From: Halobaculum rubrum
GTDB taxonomy: Archaea; Halobacteriota; Halobacteria; Halobacteriales; Haloferacaceae
NCBI RefSeq assembly: GCF_019880225.1
Contig: NZ_CP082284.1
Location: forward strand, 2,852,001 to 2,916,000
Direction: 5' to 3'
DNA: 64,000 nt
Shown here: positions 1-8,617 of the stretch, in pieces
How positions within the stretch are numbered: the first letter of the stretch is position 1
Layout of the letters: every line of letters starts with the position of its first letter
Program-made: the position numbers and the translations under genes
The notes under the pieces: generated by a model
Databases searched by the model: none
What the model was told of the DNA's origin: nothing
What the model saw: only the letters and a program-made list of their open reading frames with translations

Positions 1-603
1 CTCGTCGGGCTGGCCGAACTGTACCCGCCGCTGGGTCGCGGTCCCGCGGAGCCGCCGGTCGTCGCGCTCGTCGCCGTTTACGGCGCCGCCGCCGCGCTCG
101 CGGTCGCGGACCTCGTCGCCCCCGCGCTGTACGTCGCGGTCCCCGGCCTCGCGCTGTCGTATCTCGCGGTCGCGGCGACCGCGGCCGCGATGCCCGTTCG
201 CCGACCCGACCTGTGGGCCGAGTGTGGGTTCCGCCCGACGGGCGCGGCCGGCCGGGTCGCGCTGGCCGGGGCCGTCGCCGTCGCGGCCGCGCTGGTCGGC
301 GTGACGCTCGCGAGCGACCCCGCGACGACGCTCGGGCTGACGCTCCACCGGGACGCGCTCGCGGTGTTCGAGTTCGAGCTGGTGTCGGATCCGCTCGGCG
401 GGGTCGTCCCGGCGATCGTCGCGTGGGAGCTGATCGGAGTCGGACTGCTGCTCGTGGTGCGCGACTACCGGAAGTCGCTCGGGATCGAACTCCCCGCGCT
501 CGAAGAGCCGGGGGAGGACGACCGCCGGGAGAGGGACTCCGCCGGGGGGACCGACTCCTCCGACGCGGCCGATCCCGCCGACGAGTCCGTGCCGGAACCG
601 TAA
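1..603 (+). CDS. Membrane protein, C-terminal part (5' end outside window)
   Basis: The reading frame is open from base 1 to the stop at 601-603, so the gene starts upstream of the window; an internal ATG at 190 is not needed as a start. The visible 200 residues contain about four hydrophobic Ala/Val/Leu-rich segments (roughly residues 20-60, 80-98 and 135-155). A polar, acidic, Asp/Ser/Pro-rich tail of about 40 residues follows. This looks like an integral membrane protein with a disordered cytoplasmic tail. I do not recognise the family. The next gene starts 32 bp downstream on the same strand, so they may be co-transcribed. Confidence 0.6.
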   Translation, partial: LVGLAELYPPLGRGPAEPPVVALVAVYGAAAALAVADLVAPALYVAVPGLALSYLAVAATAAAMPVRRPDLWAECGFRPTGAAGRVALAGAVAVAAALVGVTLASDPATTLGLTLHRDALAVFEFELVSDPLGGVVPAIVAWELIGVGLLLVVRDYRKSLGIELPALEEPGEDDRRERDSAGGTDSSDAADPADESVPEP

Positions 604-635
604 CCCGCAACCCCGTGGCCGCCCTGGATCCGGCA

Positions 636-1607
636 ATGGAATCCGGGGCGATCCCCCTCGAATCGGTCGGGCCGTTCGACCTGCAGGCGACCGTCGAGAG
701 CGGCCAGACGTATCTGTGGGACCGCACGGACGGGAACATGTACGAGACGATGTCCGCACACGGCGGCGACAGCTGGTACGAGACGGTCGTTCCCCCGATC
801 CCGGGCGTCAGCGACGAGCGCGCGGTCGTCCGCGTTCGACAGACCGACGGGCTGCTGGAGTGGGAGTCGACGACGGACGCGGTGCCGATACTCACGCACC
901 TCCTGCGGCTGGACGACGACCTCGACGCGATCCTCGACTCGACGCCGGATCTGCCCCTTCTGAACCGCGCGTACGAGGAGTATCGGGGGATGCGACTCGT
1001 CCGGGACCCGCCGTTTCCGTGTCTGATCTCGTTCATCTGCTCGGCGCAGATGCGCGTCAGCCGCATCCACGGGATGCAGATGCGCATGGCCGAACAGTTC
1101 GGCGACCCCGTCGAGTTCGACGACCGGACGCTTCACGCGTTCCCGACGGCCGACCAGCTCGCCGAGCGCACCGAGGCGGAACTGCGCGACCTGTCGCTGG
1201 GCTACCGCGCCCCCTACGTGCGACGGACCGCGGAGATGGTCGCCGAGGCCGAGGGTGAACGGAGTGACCCCTCGAAGCGAACGGCGAGCGACGCGAGCCG
1301 TGAGCACGGCGAGGCCCACCCCGCGGCGGCACGCGGGATGGAGTACGAAGAGGCCCGCGAGTACCTGACACGGTTCGTCGGCGTCGGCGACAAGGTGGCC
1401 GACTGTGTCCTGCTGTTCTCGCTCGACTTCCTCGAGGCGGTGCCGCTCGACACGTGGATCCGGACGGCGATCGCGGACCACTACCCCGAGTGCGACGCCG
1501 GCGGCTACGCCGAGACCAGCCGGGCGATCCGCGAGCGCTTCGGCGGAGAGTACGCCGGTTACGCGCAAACATACGTCTTCTACTACCTCCGCGCCGGCGG
1601 CGAGTGA
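636..1607 (+). CDS. ogg: 8-oxoguanine DNA glycosylase (OGG1/HhH-GPD family)
   Basis: Predicted bifunctional glycosylase/AP lyase that removes 8-oxoguanine from DNA. The 323-residue protein has an N-terminal OGG_N-like region (about 1-110) and a helix-hairpin-helix GPD domain. In it, GVGDKVADC carries the catalytic lysine (K253) and VPLDTW the catalytic aspartate (D272), matching K249 and D268 of human OGG1. ATG 636 is chosen because the conserved N-terminus begins right after it; the frame is open upstream without a better start. A hydrophilic insertion of about 30 residues (206-236) interrupts the domain before the hairpin and is encoded by low-complexity DNA (see findings). Family assignment is firm; substrate is inferred. 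Confidence 0.88.
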   Translation: MESGAIPLESVGPFDLQATVESGQTYLWDRTDGNMYETMSAHGGDSWYETVVPPIPGVSDERAVVRVRQTDGLLEWESTTDAVPILTHLLRLDDDLDAILDSTPDLPLLNRAYEEYRGMRLVRDPPFPCLISFICSAQMRVSRIHGMQMRMAEQFGDPVEFDDRTLHAFPTADQLAERTEAELRDLSLGYRAPYVRRTAEMVAEAEGERSDPSKRTASDASREHGEAHPAAARGMEYEEAREYLTRFVGVGDKVADCVLLFSLDFLEAVPLDTWIRTAIADHYPECDAGGYAETSRAIRERFGGEYAGYAQTYVFYYLRAGGE

Positions 1608-1698
1608 GGCGGGGGCGCCTCGGTTCGCGTGGAGGGCGGTCAGCGGGACCGAAGAACGGTGACTCGAGGACCGGGAATACGGGGATCGCCCTCCCGGC

Positions 1699-3105
1699 TC
1701 AGGGCTCGTCGACGCCGGCGGCGATCAGCACCCGATCGACCACGGTCTCGGCGGAGTCGCCGAACACGCGCGCCATCGGCTCCTTCCCGTGGGCGCCGTC
1801 GTCGACGACGGCGACCGGCGCGCGCGACCTGTCGCTCATCGACGTCGCGGCCGTCCAGTCCATCGTCCCGTCCGAGTCGGGCGGCTCCTCGCGTCGGTCC
1901 ACGCGGACCACGTCGCCGATCTCGTTGAGGCGATCGACGGCCGCGTCGGTCGGTCGGACGTTCGCCACGGCCCGCGTCGCCGGGTCCGTCTCCCGCACGC
2001 CGCACAGGAGTCGCGCGAGGTGATCGGAGGCGCCGCGGGCGACGCCGCCGGCCGCGCGGACGCCCTCGCCGGTCGGGCGGAGTCGTCCCTCGACGGCCAC
2101 CAGCTCGTCGGGTCGACACGCGCCCGGCGGCGCGAGCGCGACGTTCGTCCCCACCTCGGGGACCGCGTCGGCGACCGCCGAGCCGGCGCGTTCGAGGCGG
2201 CCGACCTCGGCCCGGAGTCGCGCGCAGGCCTCCGGTGTCGCGGCGTCGGTCCGCGTCGCCCCGAGGTGATTCACCGGGCCGGGTCCCTCGCCGTACGGGA
2301 GTCCGCGTGGGAGCGTCCGGTCGAGATACGACTCCGCGGCCTCGACGGCGGCCAGCGGGTCCACGCCGTCGGCGAGCTCGGCCGCGATCGCCGCCGAGAG
2401 CGTGCAGCCGGTGCCGTGGGTCGCGTCCGTGTCGACGCGGTCGCGCTCGAAGCGCGTCTCGCCCTCCGGACCGACGTACGCGTCGACCGGGTCGCCGTCG
2501 AGGTGGCCGCCGGTGACCAGCGCCGCCTCGGCGCCGCCCCCACGGAGGTCGCGGGCGGCCGCAAGCGCGTCCGCGGGCGTCGACACGTCCCGGCCCGTCA
2601 GGAGTTCCGTCTCGGCGACGTTGGGCGTGAGAACGGTCGCGCGCTCGATCAGCCGATCACGGAGGGCCTCGACGCCCGACTCGTCGAGCAGGCGCGCCCC
2701 AGAGGCGGCGACCATCACGGGGTCCACGACCAGCGGGAGCGACTCGGGGAGCGCCTCGGCGACGGCCTCGACGCGGTCTGCGTCGCCGAGCATCCCCGTC
2801 TTGGCGGCCGCGACCGGGAGGTCGGAGACGACGGACCGGATCTGGGCGGCGACCTCGGCTGGCGGGACGGGGTGTGCCGAGTCGACGCCGGCCGTGTTCT
2901 GTGCCGTGACGGCCGTGACGGCGGCCGTGCCGAACGCGTCGCGGGCCGCCATCGCCTTGAGGTCCGCGGCGACGCCGGCGCCCCCGCCGCTGTCGGTCCC
3001 GGCGACCGTCAGGGCGACCGGCGGGGTCGCCGTCGAGTCGATGGTGCGGGCCGGATCCGTGTGATCCGGATCCGCGTCGCTCGGATCCGTGTGCGCCGGA
3101 GCCAT
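1699..3105 (-). CDS. thiD: ThiD-ThiN fusion: HMP(-P) kinase / thiamine-phosphate synthase
   Basis: Bifunctional thiamine enzyme of about 468 residues. The N-terminal ribokinase-fold ThiD domain phosphorylates hydroxymethylpyrimidine and its phosphate; visible motifs are AGTDSGGGAG near the start, VVDPVMVA, and the anion-hole/catalytic DATHGTGCT. The C-terminal part (from about residue 290, through GTNVALAPP and the CGVRETDP region) is ThiN, the archaeal thiamine-phosphate synthase that replaces ThiE. ATG 3105 is chosen; a GTG at 3117 would add four residues. The gene starts within 20 bp of the thi4 stop on the same strand, so the two form an operon that joins the pyrimidine and thiazole branches. 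Confidence 0.9.
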   Translation of the reverse strand: MAPAHTDPSDADPDHTDPARTIDSTATPPVALTVAGTDSGGGAGVAADLKAMAARDAFGTAAVTAVTAQNTAGVDSAHPVPPAEVAAQIRSVVSDLPVAAAKTGMLGDADRVEAVAEALPESLPLVVDPVMVAASGARLLDESGVEALRDRLIERATVLTPNVAETELLTGRDVSTPADALAAARDLRGGGAEAALVTGGHLDGDPVDAYVGPEGETRFERDRVDTDATHGTGCTLSAAIAAELADGVDPLAAVEAAESYLDRTLPRGLPYGEGPGPVNHLGATRTDAATPEACARLRAEVGRLERAGSAVADAVPEVGTNVALAPPGACRPDELVAVEGRLRPTGEGVRAAGGVARGASDHLARLLCGVRETDPATRAVANVRPTDAAVDRLNEIGDVVRVDRREEPPDSDGTMDWTAATSMSDRSRAPVAVVDDGAHGKEPMARVFGDSAETVVDRVLIAAGVDEP

Positions 3106-3120
3106 GTCCTCGGACACGGC

Positions 3121-4050
3121 TCAGTCGTCGGCCGGGGCGGGCGTCGTCCCGCCCAGCTCGACCGGTGCGGCGTCGACGCCGAGCTCCTCGAGCGCGACCT
3201 CGGCGGCGCGCTTGCCCGAGACGAGCATCGCGCCGAACGTCGGCCCCATCCGGGTGAGCCCGTGGGTTGTCGCCGTCGCCAGCCCCGTCGCGATCAGCCC
3301 GTCGTGGACGACGCCGGTCTCCTCGACGACCTTGTCCTCGCTGTCCGCGACCCACATCGAGTCGTGGCCCGGCGAGTCGTGGCCCGGGGCGCCGTACTCG
3401 CCCTCGGCGGTGCCGTCCATTCCGATGTTGTGCTCGCCGGCGTGTCCGATCCCCGGAGCGTCGATCACGCCGCGCTCGTGGAGCTTCGAGACGACGACCG
3501 CCTCGTGACCGGTCGCGTCGATGACCAGATCCGACTCGACGGCGATCGGGTCGACGCAGGTCAGCTCGCGCGGCAGCGAGTGCACCGGCGTCCAGTTCAT
3601 CACGACGCCGGCGACGCGGTGGTCCTCCCGGACGACCACGTCGGTGAACTCCGTCATGTTCTGGATCCGCGCTCCGGCGTCGCATGCCCGCTCGATCAGC
3701 GCGGACGCACAGTGCGGGGCGTCCGCGACGTGCAGGCCGGCCGCCTCGTCGCTCTCCTCGTACGGGACCCCGAGCTCGTCGAGGATCCGCTGTGCCGGGT
3801 CGCGCACGGTGAGCTTGTTCATCAGGAACCCGCCGAGCCAGAAGCCGCCGCCGAGGTAGTTGTTCTTCTCGACGACGGTCACGTCGACTCCCCGGTCCGC
3901 CAGCTCCGCGGCGGCGGTGAGCCCCGAGGGGCCGCCGCCGACCACGATGGCGTCCGTCTCCGTTCCCGCCATGAACTCGCCGTGCCAGGAGTCGCCGATG
4001 GCTCGAGTGACCTGTGCCTCGCCCGCGTCGGTGAAGCCGTCGAACTGCAT
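3121..4050 (-). CDS. thi4: Thiamine thiazole synthase Thi4 (cysteine-containing, suicide-type)
   Basis: Makes the adenylated thiazole precursor of thiamine from NAD and glycine. The 309-residue protein has the FAD/NAD-type Rossmann signature VVGGGPSGL (residues about 36-44), the EKNNYLGGG segment, and a cysteine (C155) in LTCVDP. Yeast Thi4 has its sulfur-donor cysteine at the equivalent place, whereas sulfide-dependent methanogen enzymes carry histidine. Family knowledge therefore suggests a single-turnover enzyme donating its own sulfur. ATG 4050 lies 26 bp from a TATA element, so the mRNA is probably leaderless; an in-frame extension upstream would cross that promoter. First gene of the thi4-thiDN operon; haloarchaeal thi genes are known ThiR targets. 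Confidence 0.92.
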   Translation of the reverse strand: MQFDGFTDAGEAQVTRAIGDSWHGEFMAGTETDAIVVGGGPSGLTAAAELADRGVDVTVVEKNNYLGGGFWLGGFLMNKLTVRDPAQRILDELGVPYEESDEAAGLHVADAPHCASALIERACDAGARIQNMTEFTDVVVREDHRVAGVVMNWTPVHSLPRELTCVDPIAVESDLVIDATGHEAVVVSKLHERGVIDAPGIGHAGEHNIGMDGTAEGEYGAPGHDSPGHDSMWVADSEDKVVEETGVVHDGLIATGLATATTHGLTRMGPTFGAMLVSGKRAAEVALEELGVDAAPVELGGTTPAPADD

Positions 4051-4069
4051 GCAACCACTTAGTGATACC

Positions 4070-4082
4070 ACTAACTATTAAC
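4070..4082 (-). promoter_or_regulatory. TATA element of thi4
   Basis: Reverse-strand TTAATAGTTAG centred about 26 bp before the thi4 ATG (4050). This spacing puts transcription start at or very near the start codon. The same AT-rich patch sits about 60 bp before the divergent DUF555 gene and may serve both directions. No TPP-riboswitch core was recognised. Confidence 0.6.
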
Positions 4083-4139
4083 AGTTTCTCACGCCGCCTC
4101 GGCCGAACATTCTTGGCCGATCCAGTGGTACAATGTGGC

Positions 4140-4679
4140 ATGGACTGTAGGGTCGTCGTCGAAGCCGCAGTGCCGGTGTACGATGTCGAGACGACCGACG
4201 AGGCGGTCCGGATCGCGATCTCGAAGACGGGGGAGATGCTCAACCCCGATCTCAACTACGTCGAGATCTCGATGGGGACGCGGACGTCGCCCGAGGGCGA
4301 GCAGCTGCCGCCGGCGTTCGTCGCGGCCGAGGAGGCGCTCGTGGCGCTGGAGCTGGAGATGTCCGTGTTCAACGTCGAGCGGGAGGAACACGCCGCGCGG
4401 ATCGCCCGCAAGGAGATCGGGCAACGGCTTCACGATATCCCGCTCGAGATCGTCAGCGTCGAGCCGCTCGCGGACGGCGACGACCTCGGCGACGATGGGG
4501 AGGACCACGACGGCGGAAGCGACGACCGTGATGAAACTGACCGTGACGCCGGCGGCGACGGCGAAGCGGACAGCTCGGCGGTCGGCGACGGGAACCGTTC
4601 GTCCGAGAGCCCGCCGGACACGGGCGATGACGACGAACTGCTGCCGGAGTTCGAGGAGATGGTCGAAGACGAGCGGTAG
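4140..4679 (+). CDS. DUF555/UPF0212 family protein
   Basis: Conserved archaeal protein of unknown function. Residues 1-120 match the UPF0212 pattern by recognition: the start MDCRVVVEAAVPVYDV, then ISKTGEMLNPDLNYVEI and FNVEREEHAARIARKEIG. The remaining 60 residues are an Asp/Glu/Gly-rich haloarchaeal tail ending DELLPEFEEMVEDER. ATG 4140 is chosen because the conserved motif begins there. It is divergent from thi4 with an 89 bp shared upstream region. No catalytic motif is apparent. Confidence 0.85.
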   Translation: MDCRVVVEAAVPVYDVETTDEAVRIAISKTGEMLNPDLNYVEISMGTRTSPEGEQLPPAFVAAEEALVALELEMSVFNVEREEHAARIARKEIGQRLHDIPLEIVSVEPLADGDDLGDDGEDHDGGSDDRDETDRDAGGDGEADSSAVGDGNRSSESPPDTGDDDELLPEFEEMVEDER

Positions 4680-4780
4680 GTTCCCCCACGCGCCGCTCAC
4701 GGTCGGTGTGGTCCGGCAGTCGCGAGGCCGACGCCGTCGCTGTGGGGCGTCGGTCGCTACGGGGGAGTAACTTCCGTGAT

Positions 4781-5014
4781 TCAGTCGGCGCGAGGCGCGA
4801 CGGGCTCGGTCGTCTCCTCCTCGGCGGACGACGTGATCCCGGACGCCAGCTTGAACACGGCAGCCTTGTGGTCCGTCTTGGATCGGTGAATCGACGTCGG
4901 TTTGACGCCGAGTTCCTTGTATTCGGTCAGGTCGATGTCTGTGCCCCACTCGTCGTACTCGCTGCGTACCTCGCTGAGAAGGCCGTGCAGGTGAATGAGC
5001 TCCTGCTTTTTCAT
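4781..5014 (-). CDS. UPF0058 family protein
   Basis: A 77-residue conserved archaeal protein. The start MKKQELIHLHGLL is the family hallmark, followed by a predicted helix and a basic HRSKTDHKAAVFKLA segment. Function is unknown; structures of family members suggest a small helical metal-binding protein, but metal ligands cannot be confirmed here. ATG 5014 is chosen over an in-frame start eight codons upstream because the family begins MKKQ. A TATA-like element (reverse-strand AAGTCTTTAACCC near 5040-5053) lies at leaderless spacing. Convergent with the DUF555 gene, 101 bp apart. Confidence 0.85.
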   Translation of the reverse strand: MKKQELIHLHGLLSEVRSEYDEWGTDIDLTEYKELGVKPTSIHRSKTDHKAAVFKLASGITSSAEEETTEPVAPRAD

Positions 5015-5267
5015 GGACGAATTCGCGTTGCGACCCAAGGGTTAAAGACTTATCTTGAGGTTCGTTAGCACGATCCCCGGCGGATTTAGGTAGGCGGAGT
5101 AAACCGGTCGGATATCGGAGACGTTTTTGGGGTTCGTTTCGGCCGGCTCGGCGGGAAACGACCCGTTTTGCGGCCGATCGGCGTCTCGCGCGGACGGCGT
5201 CTCGAAGCAGTCGATCCGACCGTCGGGCCACGAACGCTTTTCAGGCGGCGCACGTCTACGGGCGTGT

Positions 5268-5672
5268 ATGGAGTACGACGACATGCTCGACCGCGCGATC
5301 GAGGAGACGCCCGAGATCGACGAGCGGGGCTCCCGATTCGAGGTTCCCGAGCCGGAGGTTCGCATGGAAGGGAACGTTACGGTCGTCGAGAACTTCCGGG
5401 AGCTGGTTGACACGCTGAACCGGGAGGAGTCGACGCTGTTGAAGTTCCTGCAGGACGAACTCGGGACGGCCGCGCGCATCGACGAGTCCGGGCGCGCACG
5501 GCTCACGGGCGAGTTCAAGCAGGATCGGATCGCCGGCGCCGTGGACGCGTACACCGAGGGCTTCGTCATCTGCTCGGAGTGCGGCCTCCCCGACACCCGC
5601 GTCGTCGAGGAGGGCGGCGCGGACGTGCTCAAGTGCGACGCATGCGGCGCGATCACCCGGCTGGGAACGTAG
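5268..5672 (+). CDS. eif2b: Translation initiation factor aIF-2, beta subunit
   Basis: Subunit of the archaeal eIF-2 heterotrimer that delivers Met-tRNAi to the small ribosomal subunit. The 134-residue protein has the alpha/beta core with EGNVTVVENF and LLKFLQDELGT. The C-terminal zinc ribbon has C102-x2-C105 (CSEC) and C123-x2-C126 (CDAC). Length matches archaeal aIF-2 beta. ATG 5268 is chosen; upstream in-frame codons encode no family sequence. Stand-alone between two convergent/divergent small genes. Confidence 0.95.
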   Translation: MEYDDMLDRAIEETPEIDERGSRFEVPEPEVRMEGNVTVVENFRELVDTLNREESTLLKFLQDELGTAARIDESGRARLTGEFKQDRIAGAVDAYTEGFVICSECGLPDTRVVEEGGADVLKCDACGAITRLGT

Positions 5673-5711
5673 TCGCGTCAGCGTGCACGGCAGCCGGGTC
5701 GCCGGCGACGC

Positions 5712-5891
5712 TCACTCGAACTGCTTCACCGCGTCGAGGTCTCGCTCGGTCCGCATGAACTCCGCGAGCCGTCGCGTCGCGTGACAGGAGGGGCACGAGA
5801 AGTTCTCCCTGTGGTTCGGGAGGTCGGTGGGCGCCTCTTCCCAGTCTTTCGAGCACTCGGGACACTGCAGTCGGACGAAGGCTTCCACCAT
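5712..5891 (-). CDS. Small zinc-ribbon protein (DUF7836-like)
   Basis: A 59-residue protein with two knuckles, C10-x2-C13 (CPEC) and C33-x2-C36 (CPSC), separated by 19 residues, followed by a charged helix ending VKQFE. The pattern LQCPECSKDW plus NFSCPSCH is recognised from a haloarchaeal family of unknown function that is probably zinc binding. ATG 5891 is supported by a TATA-like GTCTTTATTG at 5916-5925, giving a leaderless mRNA. It may act in RNA or protein binding like other archaeal zinc microproteins, but nothing shows a specific role. Confidence 0.8.
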   Translation of the reverse strand: MVEAFVRLQCPECSKDWEEAPTDLPNHRENFSCPSCHATRRLAEFMRTERDLDAVKQFE

Positions 5892-6091
5892 ACGATGCCC
5901 AGTTGCTCGGCGCCCCAATAAAGACTTGTGGGGCTTCCGGACGCCTGCCGTGGACGCGAGTAGACGATGCTGAGCAGCAGAACTCGTGGATATCGGACGG
6001 CTCAGCCGGCGGTGAGGTGCGTGGTCGGCATACACAGTCGGTAGTCGAACGAAAAGAGATCGGCGGCCGCACGTCGACGGGAGCAGCGGGA

Positions 6092-7120
6092 TCAGGCGTT
6101 CGCGCGCCCGCGGTCGGGCCCGCCGGAGCCCGGAGCGCCCTCGGCGTCCTCGGCCGCGTCGAGCAGCTCCTTGTAGCGGTTTCGGATGGTCACCTCGCTA
6201 ACCCCCGCGACATCGCTCACCTGGCTCTGGGTCAGCGCCTCGTTGGTGAGCAGCGCGGCGGCGTAGACGGCGGCGGCGGCGAGCCCGACGGGGGACTTCC
6301 CGCTGGTGACGCCGGCCTCCCCGGCCGTGCTCAACAGCCCGCGGGCGCGCCACTCGCCCTCGTCCGACAGCCCCAGCTCGGAGGCGAACCGCGCGAGGTA
6401 CTGCGCGGGGTCGGCCGGAGCGACCTCCAGCTTCAGTTCGCGGACGATGTAGCGGTACGTCCGCGTCAGCTCCATGCGGTCCACCCGCGACACCGCCGTC
6501 AGCTCGTCGAGCGAGCGCGGGGTGTTCGCCTGCCGGGCCGCGGCGTACAGGCTCGCGGAGGCGACGCCTTCGATCGAGCGACCGGGGAGGAGGTCCTCGT
6601 CGAGCGCGCGGCGGTAGATGACGGAGGCGGTCTCGCGGACGTTCTCGGGCAGCCCGAGCGCGGAGGCCATGCGGTCGATCTCCCCGAGCGCCTGCTTCAG
6701 GTTGCGCTCCTTGGAGTCGCGCGTGCGGAAGCGCTCGTGCCACGTGCGCAGCCGCTGCATCTGCTGGCGGCGCTCCGTCGAGAGCGTGTTGCCGTAGGCG
6801 TCTTTGTTCTGCCAGCCGATGTTGGTCGACAGCCCGTTGTCGTGCATCATGTTCGTCGTCGGGGCGCCGACCCGCGACTTGCTCTCGCCGTCGTTGTTGA
6901 ACGAGCGCCACTCGGGACCGTGGTCGATCGCGTCCTCCTCGACGACGAGTCCGCAGTCGCGGCAGACCGTCTCGCCGTGCTCCTCGTCGGCGACGACGTT
7001 GCCGCCGCACTCGGGACAGACGCGGACCGATTCGGTCTCCTCGGTCCGTTCGCCCGATCGTTCCTTCGACTCCGTCTCGTTCTCCGCATACCTGCTGATT
7101 GTGGTTTCTGATTCGCTCAT
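6092..7120 (-). CDS. tfb: Transcription initiation factor IIB (TFB)
   Basis: General transcription factor that bridges TBP-bound promoters and RNA polymerase. The 342-residue protein has an N-terminal zinc ribbon (C35, C38, C53, C56), a B-finger/linker with the conserved RVGAPTTNMMHDNGLSTNIGW region, and two cyclin-like repeats. The final repeat carries the helix-turn-helix SQVSDVAGVSEVTIRNRYKEL that contacts BRE DNA. The unstructured acidic first 30 residues are typical of haloarchaeal TFBs, which occur as several paralogues per genome, so the paralogue number cannot be assigned. The TATA box at 7205-7214 implies a leader of roughly 60 nt, unlike the leaderless neighbours. Confidence 0.95.
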   Translation of the reverse strand: MSESETTISRYAENETESKERSGERTEETESVRVCPECGGNVVADEEHGETVCRDCGLVVEEDAIDHGPEWRSFNNDGESKSRVGAPTTNMMHDNGLSTNIGWQNKDAYGNTLSTERRQQMQRLRTWHERFRTRDSKERNLKQALGEIDRMASALGLPENVRETASVIYRRALDEDLLPGRSIEGVASASLYAAARQANTPRSLDELTAVSRVDRMELTRTYRYIVRELKLEVAPADPAQYLARFASELGLSDEGEWRARGLLSTAGEAGVTSGKSPVGLAAAAVYAAALLTNEALTQSQVSDVAGVSEVTIRNRYKELLDAAEDAEGAPGSGGPDRGRANA

Positions 7121-7204
7121 TGTGTGCTCCCGGATCGACGGCGGACCGAAGGCGAATACAGGGCTTCCGTCCGTGTCGTCCTTACTACTTGTTACGCACA
7201 GCAA

Positions 7205-7214
7205 GTATATAAAC
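7205..7214 (-). promoter_or_regulatory. TATA element of tfb
   Basis: Reverse-strand GTTTATATAC, 85-94 bp before ATG 7120, predicting a leader of about 60 nt. Leaders are rarer than leaderless starts in this window and leave room for regulation of this general factor. Confidence 0.5.
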
Positions 7215-7342
7215 ACTTCGCTGATATGTATGCGACACTCACGCCCCAATAGAGGCCGCTATTGGCTGAATTCTGTATTTGATTGGCTATCCGCTCCGGC
7301 AGATGTATCGATAAAAATCGTTCGGTACTCGGGGGAGGTGTA

Positions 7343-7355
7343 GAATATAAATATT
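7343..7355 (+). promoter_or_regulatory. TATA element of thiolase operon
   Basis: Core AATATAAATATT, about 90-100 bp before ATG 7445. The expected transcription start (near 7375) leaves about 70 nt of untranslated leader. Confidence 0.55.
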
Positions 7356-7444
7356 TCGGCTGCGTTGGGCCGTCCGCGGAGGGGGGTCCCCATGGGAGTC
7401 CGACGACCGGCAACACTTACCACGGCTCGGGATCGGGTTCCGCC

Positions 7445-8617
7445 ATGACCGACGCCTACATCGTCGGGGCCGGCCAGTCGTCGTTCGGCTCGTTCCCCGA
7501 GGAGACGTATCGGACCCTCTTTCGCGAGGCGTACGAGGCCGCAGTGCCCGCGGATCTCGGTGCGGCCGACGTGGACGAAGCGTTCATCGGGACGCTCGGC
7601 GTCGGCGGCCGCCAGATCGGGCTCGCTGGTCCCGCCGTCACCGAGCACATCGGGCTCCACGGGGTCCCCTGCACGCGCGTGGAGAACGCCTGTGCAGCCT
7701 CGGGCTCCGCGCTCCGCCAGGCCGTGATGGCGGTTCGCTCCGGAATGGCGGACCTCGTCCTCGCGGGGGGCGTCGAGGTGATGACGGACGCGTCCGCGGA
7801 GGCGACGAAGTACTGGCTGGGCGTTTCCGGGGAGACCGAGTGGGAGCGCATGGCCGGGACGACGTTCGCGGGCGTGTACGCCCAGCTGGCCGACGCGTAC
7901 CTCCGCGAGTACGACGCGCCGCGCCGGGCGCTCTCGGCGGTCGCCGCCAAGAACCACGCCAACGGCGCGTCGAACCCGAAGGCACACCTCGGCTTCGAGT
8001 GCTCGATCGAGGACGCCGAGACGGCCGATGTCGTCGCCGACCCGCTCACGCTGTACCACTGCTGCCCGACGAGCGACGGCGCCGCCGCGGTGCTGGTCGC
8101 CAGCGAGGACGCCGCGGCCTCGTTCGACGAGCGGGTCCGAGTCGCCGGCGTCGGCGCCGCCTCCGACCGCGTCGGGCTGTTCCAGCGCGACACCTACACC
8201 GCGATCCCCGCCAGCGAGTCGGCCGCGACGACGGCCTACGACCGCGCGGGGGTGGCCGATCCGCGTGCCGACCTCGACTTCGCGGAGGTACACGACTGCT
8301 TCGCCATCGCCGAACTCCTCGCGTACGAGGACCTCGGCTTCTGCGACCGCGGCGAGGCGGCCGCGCTCGCGCTCGACGGCGTCACGGCCGCCGACGGCGA
8401 CCTCCCGGTCAACACCTCCGGCGGGCTGAAGTCGAAGGGTCACCCGATCGGCGCCACCGGCGCCGGGCAGGCGGTGGAGGCGTTCGACCAGTTGACCGGA
8501 ACCGGGGGCGAGCGCCAGCTCGACGATCCCGAGCGCGGGTTGACACACAACGTCGGCGGCTCCGGCGGCGCGGCCGTCGTTCACGTGTTCGAGAGCGAGG
8601 GGGTGACCGGCGCGTGA
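7445..8617 (+). CDS. Thiolase / acetyl-CoA acetyltransferase family protein
   Basis: A 390-residue thiolase, SCP-x-like archaeal type, predicted to condense or cleave acyl-CoA/acetoacetyl-CoA. The nucleophile is C83 in ENACAASGSA; the other active-site residues are H283 in EVHDCF and H333 in GGLKSKGHPIGATG. Start ATG 7445 follows a TATA box about 95 bp upstream. The next gene overlaps by four bases (GTGA) and encodes an HMG-CoA-synthase-like/DUF35 fusion. Family knowledge: archaeal thiolase, DUF35 and HMG-CoA synthase form one channelling complex in the mevalonate pathway. Here the pair could instead serve another acyl-CoA route, because the partner lacks the synthase cysteine. Confidence 0.88.
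   Translation: MTDAYIVGAGQSSFGSFPEETYRTLFREAYEAAVPADLGAADVDEAFIGTLGVGGRQIGLAGPAVTEHIGLHGVPCTRVENACAASGSALRQAVMAVRSGMADLVLAGGVEVMTDASAEATKYWLGVSGETEWERMAGTTFAGVYAQLADAYLREYDAPRRALSAVAAKNHANGASNPKAHLGFECSIEDAETADVVADPLTLYHCCPTSDGAAAVLVASEDAAASFDERVRVAGVGAASDRVGLFQRDTYTAIPASESAATTAYDRAGVADPRADLDFAEVHDCFAIAELLAYEDLGFCDRGEAAALALDGVTAADGDLPVNTSGGLKSKGHPIGATGAGQAVEAFDQLTGTGGERQLDDPERGLTHNVGGSGGAAVVHVFESEGVTGA

Larger units (their letters stand above)
7121..7444. other. Divergent intergenic region between tfb and thiolase
   Basis: About 320 bp with no coding potential. It holds a leftward TATA box (7205-7214, GTTTATATAC on the reverse strand) for tfb and a rightward one (7343-7355, core AATATAAATATT) for the thiolase gene. 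Both are 60-90 bp from their start codons, so both mRNAs should have untranslated leaders. It is noticeably AT-rich compared with the flanking genes. Confidence 0.6.

Noticed and set aside
1789..4062. 757-codon open frame on the plus strand
   Set aside because: Antisense to thi4-thiDN, Arg-rich, with no domain; a by-product of high G+C in which the reverse frame lacks stops.
3990..4140. TPP riboswitch in front of thi4
   Set aside because: Only about 20-30 bp separate the TATA box and ATG; there is no room for an aptamer and no conserved core.
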